Below, piece after piece: positions 25,446-34,589 of a DNA stretch of 64,000 nt. Origin of the DNA: Salinicoccus sp. RF5. GTDB lineage: Bacteria; Bacillota; Bacilli; Staphylococcales; Salinicoccaceae. The position numbers were made by a program, and so were the translations under genes. Position 1 is the first letter of the stretch. Every line of letters starts with the position of its first letter. The stretch is taken from assembly GCF_020786625.1 (NCBI RefSeq), contig NZ_JAJGRC010000003.1, forward strand, positions 124,001-188,000. Reading direction: 5' to 3'. The notes beneath the pieces are model-generated. The model did no database searches, was not told where the DNA came from, and worked only from the letters and a program-made list of their open reading frames with translations.

Positions 25446-25910
25446 ATGAAACCAATCATCCAGTTTGTATTTCATCTTGTCACTCCACTCATATTAGGTA
25501 AAACGGTCGGTAAATTATCTACCAAATCAGCACCAAGGCAATACAGGAAGCTTAAGCAGCCGCCATTTGCCCCGCCACGTAAAATCTTTGCCCCCATGTG
25601 GACTTTCCTTTATCTGACGATGGGACTGGCTCATGCCATCGTCAAAAGGAGAGGGGACCGTAAGGCAAGCAGGCTCTTCAAGGTTCATCTCATGATCAAC
25701 TACACTTGGTCGTTCCTGTTCTTCCGTCTCAGAAAACGTCAATTGGCATTGGTGAACAGTATTATGATTTGGGTTACGATGTACGCTGTATTAGTGAAAT
25801 TCTTCAAAGTAAGCAGACTGGCCGGCATCATTCTGCTGCCGTATACACTATGGACAACATTCGCAGCCTACCTGACACTGGGCAGCTGGTATCTGAACCG
25901 CGCAAAATAG
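25446..25910 (+). CDS. TspO/MBR-family membrane protein
   Basis: A 154-residue protein with five predicted membrane helices and TspO-family landmarks: KLKQPPFAPPRKIFAPMWTFLY (about residues 35-57), NYTWSFLFF in the middle and LLPYTLWTTFAAYLTLGSW at the C-terminus. TspO proteins bind porphyrins and cholesterol-like ligands and take part in tetrapyrrole and light/stress responses. Basic residues replace several acidic positions, giving a strongly cationic protein. CGAGGAG precedes ATG 25446. A terminator follows. Confidence 0.85.
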   Translation: MKPIIQFVFHLVTPLILGKTVGKLSTKSAPRQYRKLKQPPFAPPRKIFAPMWTFLYLTMGLAHAIVKRRGDRKASRLFKVHLMINYTWSFLFFRLRKRQLALVNSIMIWVTMYAVLVKFFKVSRLAGIILLPYTLWTTFAAYLTLGSWYLNRAK

Positions 25911-25953
25911 TAAAGGGTGGGTCTGGGATATAAGTTCTAACTCTTAACTAAAG

Positions 25954-25997
25954 ACGATCTCAGGAGCAATTGGGCCTCTGAGATCGTTTTATTTTTT
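25954..25997 (+). terminator. Intrinsic terminator after the TspO-like gene
   Basis: ACGATCTCAG and CTGAGATCGT arms, followed by TTTTATTTTTT. The remaining sequence to 26213 shows no gene. Confidence 0.85.
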
Positions 25998-26213
25998 AAC
26001 TGATAAAACATATACAGTCTATCATCAAGAGTGACAAGCAGTAATCTAACCATCTTGATGGCATCTATTTGGAGTCTACTCTAATTTAAAACTGTTTCAT
26101 TTGATTGTGTAACTTAAAAATATTTACAAATAGACTAATATTCACTTTCAAGGGTAGAGCAGTATAAAGAGGGTTAGGGAGAGAAAGCTCATTCTGGTAA
26201 AAGGAGATTTTTA

Positions 26214-27416
26214 ATGCGTCTAGTTATATTTTCAACCATATCACTATTGATTTTAACCAGCTGCCAACCTAATGAAAATGATGTGGAACCAGATGATAAC
26301 ACAGAAGAAGAGACAGTAGAGTCCCCCGACAAAAGTGCCGATGACAGAACGTCGGAAGAAAAAACAAGCAATGAGCAACCTGAAACAAATGGCTCATCGG
26401 AAGCACCGACTGAAGAAGATGCAAATAGTGAGAAGGAAGGAGAGGGGACAGCGTCGTCAGAAGAATCCAGTGATGATTCGAGTAACCCAGCTGCCACTTC
26501 ATTCGACATTCATTCTGACGAAGTGCAGCAGGCTTTGTTTGATTCAGGAAGTGTGAAGACGGAAAATCTGACATTTTCTCAAGATGTCATTACTAAAGGA
26601 ATGTCACAGAGTGAAGTTGAGGAACGATATGGTCCATATGATTTCATTTATCCTGGCCATGGTAGTCCTGTAGTTATCTATGGAAATCTGGGTGTAAACT
26701 ATTCGGAAGTTTTCCCATATGGAACAAATGACGAACAAGCGGATGAAGATATAAATCCGGATGAAAACATTGTAGAGGATGTTAAATTTTATGCCGGCCT
26801 GCCATACGATGAAGTGGTGGATGCGCTGGGAGCACCTGATGTGGATGTCTATGAAACAGAAGGGGGCCCAGTAAGCGGTCTGCAACTGATGGAATATGTA
26901 ATTGAAGATAAAGAAGAGTCTACAATTACAGGTACGTTTTGGTTACATGATAATGAATCGGGAGAAAAAATAGTGGATTTGATGACTGTCGATGAAGTGC
27001 CCGACCATACGGAAGAAAGTACTGTCAGAGAACCTCAGGAATCAGAAGATGTGAGTGAGGATGAAGAAGAGCGGATGAAAGCATTTATCAGTAACTACAC
27101 CGATGATCTAACGAACTATTATAACAACGATGAGGAAGACATACTCACTTTTACACGTGAGGAATCACCGAATTACGAGAAAATATCAGCCAATAAGGCT
27201 TCCGGTAACTATCGCAACCATCGGACATATGATGTAGATGTCATCGACATTAAGAACAATGAGACAAATGAATATGAAGTGACTGTTACCCGTAATTATG
27301 AACATATCTCCTCAAACGGAAGAAGGACAACAGTAGTAGAATATACGATCGTAAATACACCCCAAGGGTTTATGATTTATGATTATGAAGAGATAGACAA
27401 TGAGACTGTTTATTAA
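26214..27416 (+). CDS. Acidic lipoprotein with NTF2-like C-terminal region
   Basis: A 400-residue surface lipoprotein. The signal peptide ends at LILTSCQP, followed by an extremely acidic Glu/Ser/Asp tether (about residues 20-95). The next region has two short 'ITKGMSQSEVEERYG' and 'GLPYDEVVDALGAPD' segments, the form seen in SmpA/BamE-like small domains. The C-terminal ~110 residues (from AFISNYTDDLTNYYN) look like the NTF2-like domain of TcaA-type cell-wall sensors. AAAAGGAG precedes the ATG. Function not established. Confidence 0.7.
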   Translation: MRLVIFSTISLLILTSCQPNENDVEPDDNTEEETVESPDKSADDRTSEEKTSNEQPETNGSSEAPTEEDANSEKEGEGTASSEESSDDSSNPAATSFDIHSDEVQQALFDSGSVKTENLTFSQDVITKGMSQSEVEERYGPYDFIYPGHGSPVVIYGNLGVNYSEVFPYGTNDEQADEDINPDENIVEDVKFYAGLPYDEVVDALGAPDVDVYETEGGPVSGLQLMEYVIEDKEESTITGTFWLHDNESGEKIVDLMTVDEVPDHTEESTVREPQESEDVSEDEEERMKAFISNYTDDLTNYYNNDEEDILTFTREESPNYEKISANKASGNYRNHRTYDVDVIDIKNNETNEYEVTVTRNYEHISSNGRRTTVVEYTIVNTPQGFMIYDYEEIDNETVY

Positions 27417-27487
27417 AAGTGCCAGTACTCTATCAAAGTGAAACTGCTTTTGTTGAGCGATTAAGTTAGAAGCCCCCTATTCTGGTG

Positions 27488-27594
27488 TTATTTTATACTG
27501 GTTTACGATTGATTTTAATATAGTTAAGAAACCCAGCTCATCTTTTCAGAAAGATAGCTGGGTTTTAAGGTTGGTTATGCAGACGAACACTTAA
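27488..27594. repeat. Intergenic direct repeat, copy 1 (with hairpin)
   Basis: About 107 bases repeated at 28314-28422 with only a few substitutions and a short indel. It contains AAACCCAGCT and AGCTGGGTTT with inner ATCTT/AAGAT arms, a terminator-like hairpin followed by TTTT, then GGTTGGTTATGC and GAACACTTAA. Confidence 0.85.
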
Positions 27595-27634
27595 GTCCTA
27601 TGCACATTATCCACATAAATGGGGCTGGCCTGAA

Positions 27635-28129
27635 TCATCTTATTTTCCTGCGCTCGATCATCCATCCTACCGGGCCTAGTGCAAACAAAAGAATCAATGG
27701 AAGCAGAAAAGATCCGAATGTGGATGTGCCGATAAGCCCGTAGTTGATGATTTCGATGAAGATAATCGCAAATACGATGAGCGCGCCATTCTTTCCAAAA
27801 TTGGCTAGCATTCTGCTGTGCAAATAGAATTCTTCAATATTGGATTCGTCCATGCGTCGTGGATAGCTATGTATTTCCGGAAATCGCTCCAGCACCTCGA
27901 GCCCGGGAATGAGGAACAGTGGTGTGACGACGAGAACGATCATCTCATACTTCGATCCGTATCTGTTGACTTCACCATCCGCTCCGAAGTGGGCGGGCAC
28001 TTCCGCGGGCAGGAAAGGGAATGTGATGATCATATAGATTAATGCTCCGATGAAAATACTGTAGCCGATGATGTTCGCGACCTTTTCCGTCATGGTCTTC
28101 GGAATCTCCAGTTTCGGCCTTTCTTTCAT
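27635..28129 (-). CDS. DUF1648-type membrane protein
   Basis: A 164-residue integral membrane protein with about four helices. The first helix is followed by the DUF1648 signature LPAEVPAHFGADGEVNRYGS (residues about 44-63). Proteins with this domain include SdpI-type immunity proteins and many uncharacterised membrane proteins; this one lacks the typical SdpI C-terminal extension. AGGAGG lies against the upstream ATG (28138), so ATG 28129 is preferred. It lies between the two copies of the direct repeat. Confidence 0.8.
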   Translation of the reverse strand: MKERPKLEIPKTMTEKVANIIGYSIFIGALIYMIITFPFLPAEVPAHFGADGEVNRYGSKYEMIVLVVTPLFLIPGLEVLERFPEIHSYPRRMDESNIEEFYLHSRMLANFGKNGALIVFAIIFIEIINYGLIGTSTFGSFLLPLILLFALGPVGWMIERRKIR

Positions 28130-28313
28130 ATCAATCATCCTCCTGATATACTTGTTTCCATTGTATCAGTAATAATGAACTTAATTTATAAATTACCTAT
28201 TATTACTAGAAGTTATATGCTTCATTTTCTACATTCGAAAATTAATGTTCATTTAACGACTGATCATTGGAAGGTCGTTGGAAATTAAATCAGCCTCATT
28301 GTCGCTCCCCATA

Positions 28314-28422
28314 TTATTTTATACTGGTTTAGGCGATTACTTTTAATATAGTTAAGAAACCCAGCTCATCTTTCCAGAAAGATAGCTGGGTTTTAAGGTT
28401 GGTTATGCAAACGAACACTTAA
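28314..28422. repeat. Intergenic direct repeat, copy 2 (with hairpin)
   Basis: Second copy of the 107-109-base element, containing the same CCCAGCT/AGCTGGG hairpin. The two copies flank the DUF1648 gene in the same orientation, and could recombine to delete it. Confidence 0.85.
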
Positions 28423-28498
28423 AATATATGCAATATATCATGAAAATTGATGACTGAGACACTCGATTGACTTGCTGATCACCCGGCAATAACAGTTT

Positions 28499-29320
28499 CT
28501 AGGTTTCACTCTTATTATCACTTACGATGGCGTTGATCTCACCGCCTAGCAAAACGATTAGGGAAGATAAATACAGCCAGATCAGCAGAATCACGATGGT
28601 TCCAAGATTTCCGTAAATGAGGGAATAATCAGCGATGCTCACATAGTATGAGAACCCAAGCGAAGCCAGCTGCCATCCGATCACAGCAAATAATGTACCT
28701 GGAATGATGTGGAGAAAACGCAGTTTTTTATTCGGGACAAAGTAATAAAGACCCGCAACCAGGCCTACTAATATAATGAAACTGAAAGTCCAACGGAATG
28801 TGTTCCAGTCCTGCAGGAAAGTGGAGTCGACGCCTAATAGGGAAGAAATGGACACCCCAATTTCTCTTCCGAACACCATCAATATTAAAGAAATGATCAC
28901 GCCCAGAATCATGCCGATGGTGAGCAGAATGGCAACACCAAGAGCCCTGAAGAAAGGCCTGCTCTCTTCTACCTGGTGGGCACTGTTCAATGTCCGTACC
29001 AATGCACTGGCACCCATTGCGGACAGCCATATCGTTGCCACCATACTGATCGATAATAAGTCTCCCCGTGTAACCTCGAGCACCTGATAAAGATTGTCCT
29101 CAATCAACTGCATCGCCCCCTCTGGTGCATAGGGGGCGATAAAATCCAGTACTGAACCGGTGGAGATCGGCAAGAATCGCAGTAAGGTAAATATCAGAAT
29201 CAAAAATGGGAAAATCGCGAGCAGCAGAAAATAAGAGAGCTGTGCAGCCATATCAAACACTTTATCTTTTAAGGAATAGTGGACCAATTTTTTGAAAAAG
29301 CCTTTTACCCGGATCGTCAT
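28499..29320 (-). CDS. YihY/BrkB-family membrane protein
   Basis: A 273-residue protein with six predicted helices and the YihY family pattern: AAQLSYFLLLAIFPFLILI near the N-terminus, ATIWLSAMGASALVRTLN in the middle, and IYGNLGTIVILLIWLYLSSLIVLLGGEINAI at the C-terminus. The family was once called ribonuclease BN, but is now viewed as an inner-membrane transporter-like family of uncertain function. AAGGGATG precedes the ATG. It stands alone on the minus strand. Confidence 0.9.
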   Translation of the reverse strand: MTIRVKGFFKKLVHYSLKDKVFDMAAQLSYFLLLAIFPFLILIFTLLRFLPISTGSVLDFIAPYAPEGAMQLIEDNLYQVLEVTRGDLLSISMVATIWLSAMGASALVRTLNSAHQVEESRPFFRALGVAILLTIGMILGVIISLILMVFGREIGVSISSLLGVDSTFLQDWNTFRWTFSFIILVGLVAGLYYFVPNKKLRFLHIIPGTLFAVIGWQLASLGFSYYVSIADYSLIYGNLGTIVILLIWLYLSSLIVLLGGEINAIVSDNKSET

Positions 29321-29622
29321 TTAACATCCCTTCAGTCCTATTCATTTCGTAAAACATAAAGGAAAAACATCAACAGCTGTGATTATGAATACCACTTCAC
29401 CACAAGGATTATAGCTTGCTTATACATACCCGGCTTTTTATGCGCCTACTCCAGTCTAATTCAGCAGTTCCACCTGGCAATCGATCAGCCATTGGAAGTG
29501 TTCTTGAGTTACATGGGTGACAAGCCACTGTCCAGCTTATTTTAACAAACGAAATTATTAATGCTAAATTGTTTTTCTTTATTAAATATTTGTAAATGTC
29601 ATTGTTGATAGACGAGTATTTT

Positions 29623-29652
29623 TTGCTTAAAAACTACATATTGTTCTATAAT
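29623..29652 (+). promoter_or_regulatory. SigA-type promoter of the ltaS leader
   Basis: TTGCTT and perfect TATAAT, spacer 18 bases. It would start transcription about 320 bases before ltaS. Confidence 0.55.
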
Positions 29653-29659
29653 AAAAAGT

Positions 29660-29980
29660 ATTGATAAAGTTCGTAAAGGATTTGTAAAAATCCGAGGCTG
29701 TAAGTGTAAAGATAAGAATCATCAATATAGGCTCTGCAGAAGGGATAACACCTCAATGAAGTGGATGAAGTAACTGTCCATATATTGATGTTAAGTTTTT
29801 GCAACTCTTGATATTAAAGTATTTCAATTTCACTTGTTGCCCGTCACCAAAGCCTCCACGCCTATTTAAGGGTTTTTCTTATATTTTACTCTATCTTAAT
29901 TCACTATGAATGATCCGTATAGGACCTTTATGAACCCATTGGAGGTTAAGAGACAAGATAGAGAATAGGGAAGTGAAAAT
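29660..29980 (+). promoter_or_regulatory. Long 5' leader of ltaS with inverted repeats, candidate structured RNA
   Basis: Within it lie GGATTT/AAATCC (near 29688-29703) and the long-range pair CATCAATATA (about 29729) with TATATTGATG (about 29780), enclosing a GC-richer core (GGCTCTGCAG, GGGATAACACC, CAATGAAGTGG). It does not match a riboswitch consensus I know. No ORF with a ribosome site is visible in it. Confidence 0.4.
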
Positions 29981-32119
29981 ATGTCAAACATAAAAGAATT
30001 ATTGAATAAACGCTATGGATATTTCATCCTGTTCCTTTTTTTGTTCTGGTTGAAAACATACATGGCTTACTGGATTGAATTCAGTCTAGGCGTATCAGGT
30101 ATATTCGAACACATCATATTGTTCATCAACCCGGTTGCGACCGGTATCATATTGTTGTCCATCGCGCTATTTTTCAGTAGTCCACGTTTAAGGAAATGGG
30201 CAATGTTCATAATGTTACTCTTAATGACTTTATTATTATATTCGAACATACTATATTACAGGGAATTCGCTGATTTTCTGACATTTAATATTGTATCGGG
30301 TACTAATAATGTGACCACCGCCTTATTTGCTTCCACATTTGAAATGATGAGGATTTGGGACTTGTTATATTGGGTCGATATCATGTTATTTGTCTATCTG
30401 TTCTTTTATAAAAGGGAGGCACCGCTCGCTGAAGATAAGAAAGAACATAAGAGGCGTACTAAAGCCATGGTTACATTAGTGGGTGTCCTACTTTTGATAG
30501 GGAACCTGATATTGGCGGAAATTGATCGCCCTCAATTATTAACGCGCACTTTTGACAGGAATTATATAGTCAAATACTTAGGTTTGAATTTCTTTACCGG
30601 TTATGATGTTTTCCAATCATCGCAAAACAGCCAGATGCGCGTGAGTGCCGACGAGTCAGATTTAGCGAAGGTGTTTAACTTTTCGGCCGAAAACCATGCA
30701 GCGCCAAATCCAGAATACTTTGGAGCGGCAGAGGACCGCAATGTTATTGTGATTGGATTGGAAAGTGTGCAGCAGTTTTTAATTGATTACGAGCTGGAAG
30801 ATGAATATGGTCAAACCCACGAAGTCATGCCATTTCTTTCGAGTATATATGACAATGAGGACTCATACAGTTTTGAAAACTTTTTCCATCAGACTGGCCA
30901 GGGCAAGTCATCAGACGCTGAAGTTTTAGGTGAGTTGTCATTGTACGGTCTACCTCAAGGCAGTGTTTTTCAATCATTGGGGTCCACAAATACATTCCAT
31001 TCAGCGCCAAATATTTTAGCCCAGCATGGGGACTATACCTCAGCTGCGTTTCACGGAAATGTCGGCTCTTTTTGGAACAGGACGGATACTTACCAAAGTT
31101 TCGGCTATGACTTCTTCTTTGATGCCGAGTTCTATGATGTGTCCGGGGACAGATCAATGGAATATGGCTTGAAAGATAAATTGTTTTTCCATGATTCGGT
31201 AGAGTACCTTGAACAGCTGCCTCAACCATTCTACTCCAAGTTCCTCACCGTCTCTCATCACTTCCCTTACCCTTTGGATGAGGAAAATGTGGAGTTTCCA
31301 GCTGCCCAAACAGAGGATGACACAATCAACAATTATTTCGTCACAGCACATTATGCTGACCAGGCGTTGGAGGAATTCTTCAATTATTTGAAGTCAAGCG
31401 GCTTATATGAGGATTCGATCATAGTCATGTATGGTGACCATTATGGTATTTCCGATATGAGAAACCCAGAATTGGCACCTTTAGTGGGTGAAGATCCGGA
31501 GGAGTGGAATCAATACCATGACACTCAAATGCAAAGAGTGCCGTTCATCATGCATGTTCCCGGCGTTGGAAATGGTGAAGTGTTTGACACATACAGTGGT
31601 CAGGTGGACATGCTTCCAACCTTAATGCATTTATTAGGCATGGAAACAGATGGCTATTTATTTATGGGGCAGGATATTTTATCAGAAGAACATGATAATA
31701 CCGTCCCACTCAGAAATGGACGTGTAGTGACGCCTGAATATACTTTCTTTGAACAGGAAATCTATGATACAGAGTCAGGGGAATCACTGCAGGATCAATT
31801 TACCGAAGAAGAGTTGGAAGAACTTTATCGTTATAGAGACGAAGCGAGAGAAGAATTAAGCCATTCCAACGAAATTCTGATGAAAGATCTACTGCGTTTC
31901 TATAACCCTGAACCTCTGGATGGATTAAAAGAAATCGATTATCTGTATCGTGATCAATTGGATATCCTCGAAGAACACCCAGAGAAAGAAACGAGCCTGA
32001 TTGAACAAAATGGTGGAGAATCGAGCATGGAACTATATGAAACAGATGCACCGGAGCTGGGAGAATATGAAAGTGGTGCATCCTATGAAGGCTCTAATCC
32101 GCCTAGTAGGCCGGAATGA
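29981..32119 (+). CDS. ltaS: Lipoteichoic acid synthase, Ser variant at the catalytic position
   Basis: A 712-residue LtaS-type glycerol-phosphate polymerase with five N-terminal helices (about residues 13-160), a linker, then the extracellular sulfatase-like domain. Seen are the metal ligand Glu in GLESVQQF (Glu261), the nucleophile segment HQTGQGKSSDAE, and the metal-binding YGDHYGIS (Asp486, His487). In S. aureus LtaS the nucleophile is the Thr of GKTSD; here the codon is TCA, Ser310. The C-terminus has an acidic extension after residue 640. GAAGTGAAAAT before the ATG is a weak ribosome site. Another LtaS may exist elsewhere. Confidence 0.9.
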   Translation: MSNIKELLNKRYGYFILFLFLFWLKTYMAYWIEFSLGVSGIFEHIILFINPVATGIILLSIALFFSSPRLRKWAMFIMLLLMTLLLYSNILYYREFADFLTFNIVSGTNNVTTALFASTFEMMRIWDLLYWVDIMLFVYLFFYKREAPLAEDKKEHKRRTKAMVTLVGVLLLIGNLILAEIDRPQLLTRTFDRNYIVKYLGLNFFTGYDVFQSSQNSQMRVSADESDLAKVFNFSAENHAAPNPEYFGAAEDRNVIVIGLESVQQFLIDYELEDEYGQTHEVMPFLSSIYDNEDSYSFENFFHQTGQGKSSDAEVLGELSLYGLPQGSVFQSLGSTNTFHSAPNILAQHGDYTSAAFHGNVGSFWNRTDTYQSFGYDFFFDAEFYDVSGDRSMEYGLKDKLFFHDSVEYLEQLPQPFYSKFLTVSHHFPYPLDEENVEFPAAQTEDDTINNYFVTAHYADQALEEFFNYLKSSGLYEDSIIVMYGDHYGISDMRNPELAPLVGEDPEEWNQYHDTQMQRVPFIMHVPGVGNGEVFDTYSGQVDMLPTLMHLLGMETDGYLFMGQDILSEEHDNTVPLRNGRVVTPEYTFFEQEIYDTESGESLQDQFTEEELEELYRYRDEAREELSHSNEILMKDLLRFYNPEPLDGLKEIDYLYRDQLDILEEHPEKETSLIEQNGGESSMELYETDAPELGEYESGASYEGSNPPSRPE

Positions 32120-32248
32120 ACCAGATCAAAACTGAAATAAGAATATTGAAGCATAAAAGACAATATATTCATTTTTAAAAGCTCCCTTCAGAAAAGTATG
32201 GACTGGACACATTCAAGTAGACAGTAAAAAAAAGAAGCGGTTATGGTT

Positions 32249-32278
32249 GGCACAGCTCAGATGAGCTGTGCCATTTTT
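32249..32278 (+). terminator. Intrinsic terminator after ltaS
   Basis: GGCACAGCTCA and TGAGCTGTGCC, perfect 11-bp arms, followed by ATTTTT. Confidence 0.9.
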
Positions 32279-32280
32279 AA

Positions 32281-32415
32281 TGTGATGCGTTCGGTGTTGA
32301 AGAATGTGACGAACCAATCGATATCGCGCTTCAATGCATCGAACATCTGATATCTTTTGAAACATTGAAAGAAGTCAAAATGAAAAATTTCAAAAAAGAA
32401 GACTTGGTTACATGA
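32281..32415 (+). pseudogene. Short open frame without start, probable gene remnant
   Basis: An open frame from 32281 to a TGA near 32415 encodes CDAFGVEECDEPIDIALQ and then SFETLKEVKMKNFKKED. It has no ribosome site or start codon of good quality. It reads like the C-terminus of a lost gene, next to the defense island. Confidence 0.3.
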
Positions 32416-32497
32416 TTCAAACGTCTTTAGGGAAGGATAGGAATAATTACAGTTATTTCTATTATTTCCAATACAAATTATAAAAGGAGTGTAGGTT

Positions 32498-33499
32498 ATG
32501 TATTTGATGCATCGTATCAGTCATGAAAATAACGCTTCGGTAAAGTTGCTTAAAGAAGAGAACTTGCTTCCTATCGGTTGGTCCATGTTGAAAGGCGAGA
32601 AAGCCGAGAGGGTCTTAAGAAATGCAAAAGAAATGGAACAACATGAATTTAGAGACGATTTTGTAGAGTTGGGCAATGAAATCAACAACGATTGGTTGAC
32701 TGCAAGGAGAAGCAATTACCTGTACAGGTTTTTGAAGTTGGATAAAGGAGATAGGGTGCTGATTCCGAAATCTGGTGAACTGGATCTTTGTGAAGTGACC
32801 GGGTCCCCTTACGCCTACGATAATCCGGAAGGTATAGATATAGGATTTGTAGTCCCGGTTAGAATGATCAGTACGGGAATAAGCAGGCATCGATATGTCC
32901 CAGCTGATTTAGCGTCCAAGTTGAAGTATAGAGGAACCAACCTATATCTTAATGATAAGGACAAAGATACAATAGAAAAGATGGTTATAAACCATGGAAA
33001 TAAAGTCCCGGTCTATGACTTCACTCCTACAAGAGAGAGTATCGTAAAGAACATCCACAATTATCTCACGCGATTAAATGATCAGCATTTTGAAAAGTTA
33101 ATCGAAGCCTATATGGTATCCATCGGTGCAGATGCGACTGAAATACCATCTAAAAATTCCAAGTCCCAAAAGAATAGTAGCATCGCAGATGTAGATGTAA
33201 AGGCAGCCTTCAATAGTTTAGGTCTAGTAATATATGTACAGGCAAAAAAGCATACTGGCAGGTCTGATGACACGGGAATCAGACAATTGCTTGCGTATGA
33301 ATATGAAGAAGACAGTACCTTTGAATCCCTTCAGCCTTTCAAATGGTTCATCACTACAGGTAAATTTGATGAATATAAAGCAGACATCCCACAGGATGAG
33401 CAAGGTGCAAGAATTAGGGTAATCCAAGACACAGAATTTGCATCCATGTTGGTTGACTCAGGATTTGTCTTCACTGACGATATATTCAAAAGAGGCTGA
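32498..33499 (+). CDS. Mrr-like restriction endonuclease with EVE-like N-terminal domain
   Basis: A 333-residue protein with two parts. The N-terminal ~145 residues have the EVE/PUA-like pattern (LPIGWSML, RSNYLYRFLKLDKGDRVLIP, LCEVTGSPYAYD) seen in readers of modified bases. The C-terminal part (from DQHFEKLIEAYMVSIGAD) is an Mrr-type PD-(D/E)xK nuclease, with Asp in ADVDVKA and the Q-x-K catalytic motif in YVQAKKH, and continues to RIRVIQDTEFASML. It should cleave DNA with modified bases, e.g. of phages. AAAGGAG precedes the ATG. It is a stand-alone type IV restriction gene. Confidence 0.75.
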   Translation: MYLMHRISHENNASVKLLKEENLLPIGWSMLKGEKAERVLRNAKEMEQHEFRDDFVELGNEINNDWLTARRSNYLYRFLKLDKGDRVLIPKSGELDLCEVTGSPYAYDNPEGIDIGFVVPVRMISTGISRHRYVPADLASKLKYRGTNLYLNDKDKDTIEKMVINHGNKVPVYDFTPTRESIVKNIHNYLTRLNDQHFEKLIEAYMVSIGADATEIPSKNSKSQKNSSIADVDVKAAFNSLGLVIYVQAKKHTGRSDDTGIRQLLAYEYEEDSTFESLQPFKWFITTGKFDEYKADIPQDEQGARIRVIQDTEFASMLVDSGFVFTDDIFKRG

Positions 33500-33539
33500 A
33501 TAAAACAGTGTTACCAATTGAAGTTAAGTACCAAAAATA

Positions 33540-33580
33540 AAACCTTTGGAAACATCTATCTGATGAATCCAAAGGTTTTT
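33540..33580. terminator. Bidirectional terminator between the Mrr-like and SDR genes
   Basis: AAACCTTTGGA and TCCAAAGGTTT arms, followed by TTTTT on the plus strand and a T-rich stretch on the minus strand. It separates convergent genes. Confidence 0.85.
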
Positions 33581-33592
33581 CTTGTCTTTTTA

Positions 33593-34366
33593 TTACCTGT
33601 ATACAAGTCCGCCATCCGTGACGATTGCCTGACCAGTAATATAGTCCGCCTTCTCGGAAGCTAGGAAGCTGACGAGGTTTGCAACGTCCTGCGGCTCCTG
33701 GTAACGGCCGAGTGAAATGGCACCAGAGAATTCCTTGAAGGCATCTCCTGGTTCCATATCGTCATTGTATTTGACCATCTCGGCATCAATACGATCCCAC
33801 ATTTCCGTCTTGGCAACACCAGGACAATAAGCATTGACGGTGATGTTGTCTTTAGCGAGTTCTTTGGAAGCGGAATGTGTCAGTGATTTCACAGCATGCT
33901 TGGTCGCCGAATATGCTCCAAGCATCTCATATGATTCATGACCTGCAATACTGCATGCATTGATGACTTTGCCTTTGCTGCCTTGGTCAATGAACTGTCT
34001 CGCAGCTGCTTGAGTACCAAACATGACACCATTGACATTGATTGCGAAGATTTTATTCATCTGTTCTTCTGTCGTTTCAAGGAATGGGGCAACGATGTCT
34101 ATTCCGGCATTGTTCACATACACATCCAATTGGCCGAAGTTGTCGACTGCTGTCTTAACGAATTTTTCGTGGTCATCCTTCTTGGATACATCACCTGCAA
34201 CAGATGCCACTTCATAACCGTCATTCTTGAATTCCTTTTCCGTTTCTTTAAGGCTGTCTTCGTTAATGTCCTGAAGCACGACTTTAAATCCGTCCTTAGC
34301 GAGCTGTTGTGCGATACCTTTGCCCAGACCTGCACCGGATCCGGTAATAATAGCAACTTTAGACAT
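33593..34366 (-). CDS. Acetoin/diacetyl reductase-type SDR
   Basis: A 257-residue classical short-chain dehydrogenase. Seen are [12 protein letters not shown] (NAD binding), NNAGI, the catalytic Ser in [10 protein letters not shown] and YSATK (Tyr, Lys), and the BudC-like ending [13 protein letters not shown]. The NCPG-like [16 protein letters not shown] segment fits meso-2,3-butanediol dehydrogenase/acetoin reductase. It interconverts diacetyl, acetoin and butanediol with NADH. It sits as a metabolic insert within the defense cluster. Confidence 0.88.
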   Translation of the reverse strand: MSKVAIITGSGAGLGKGIAQQLAKDGFKVVLQDINEDSLKETEKEFKNDGYEVASVAGDVSKKDDHEKFVKTAVDNFGQLDVYVNNAGIDIVAPFLETTEEQMNKIFAINVNGVMFGTQAAARQFIDQGSKGKVINACSIAGHESYEMLGAYSATKHAVKSLTHSASKELAKDNITVNAYCPGVAKTEMWDRIDAEMVKYNDDMEPGDAFKEFSGAISLGRYQEPQDVANLVSFLASEKADYITGQAIVTDGGLVYR

Positions 34367-34589
34367 TCAAACATCCCTCCATTTTATGATTACACTCCTC
34401 TCTACCCAGAATCATGAGAGATTAAATGCTAGAGACAGTATGTAAATTCAATTTTGATTCCTAGCTTATCGAGTGGTTTAAATAATAGATGCCGCAAGCT
34501 GGTTCTTTAGAGTGGTCAATTTATTGTATAATGTTAGGAAAGTATAGTAGCTATAAAAGAATTCAAATCAGGAAAGAGAGGATATTGGC

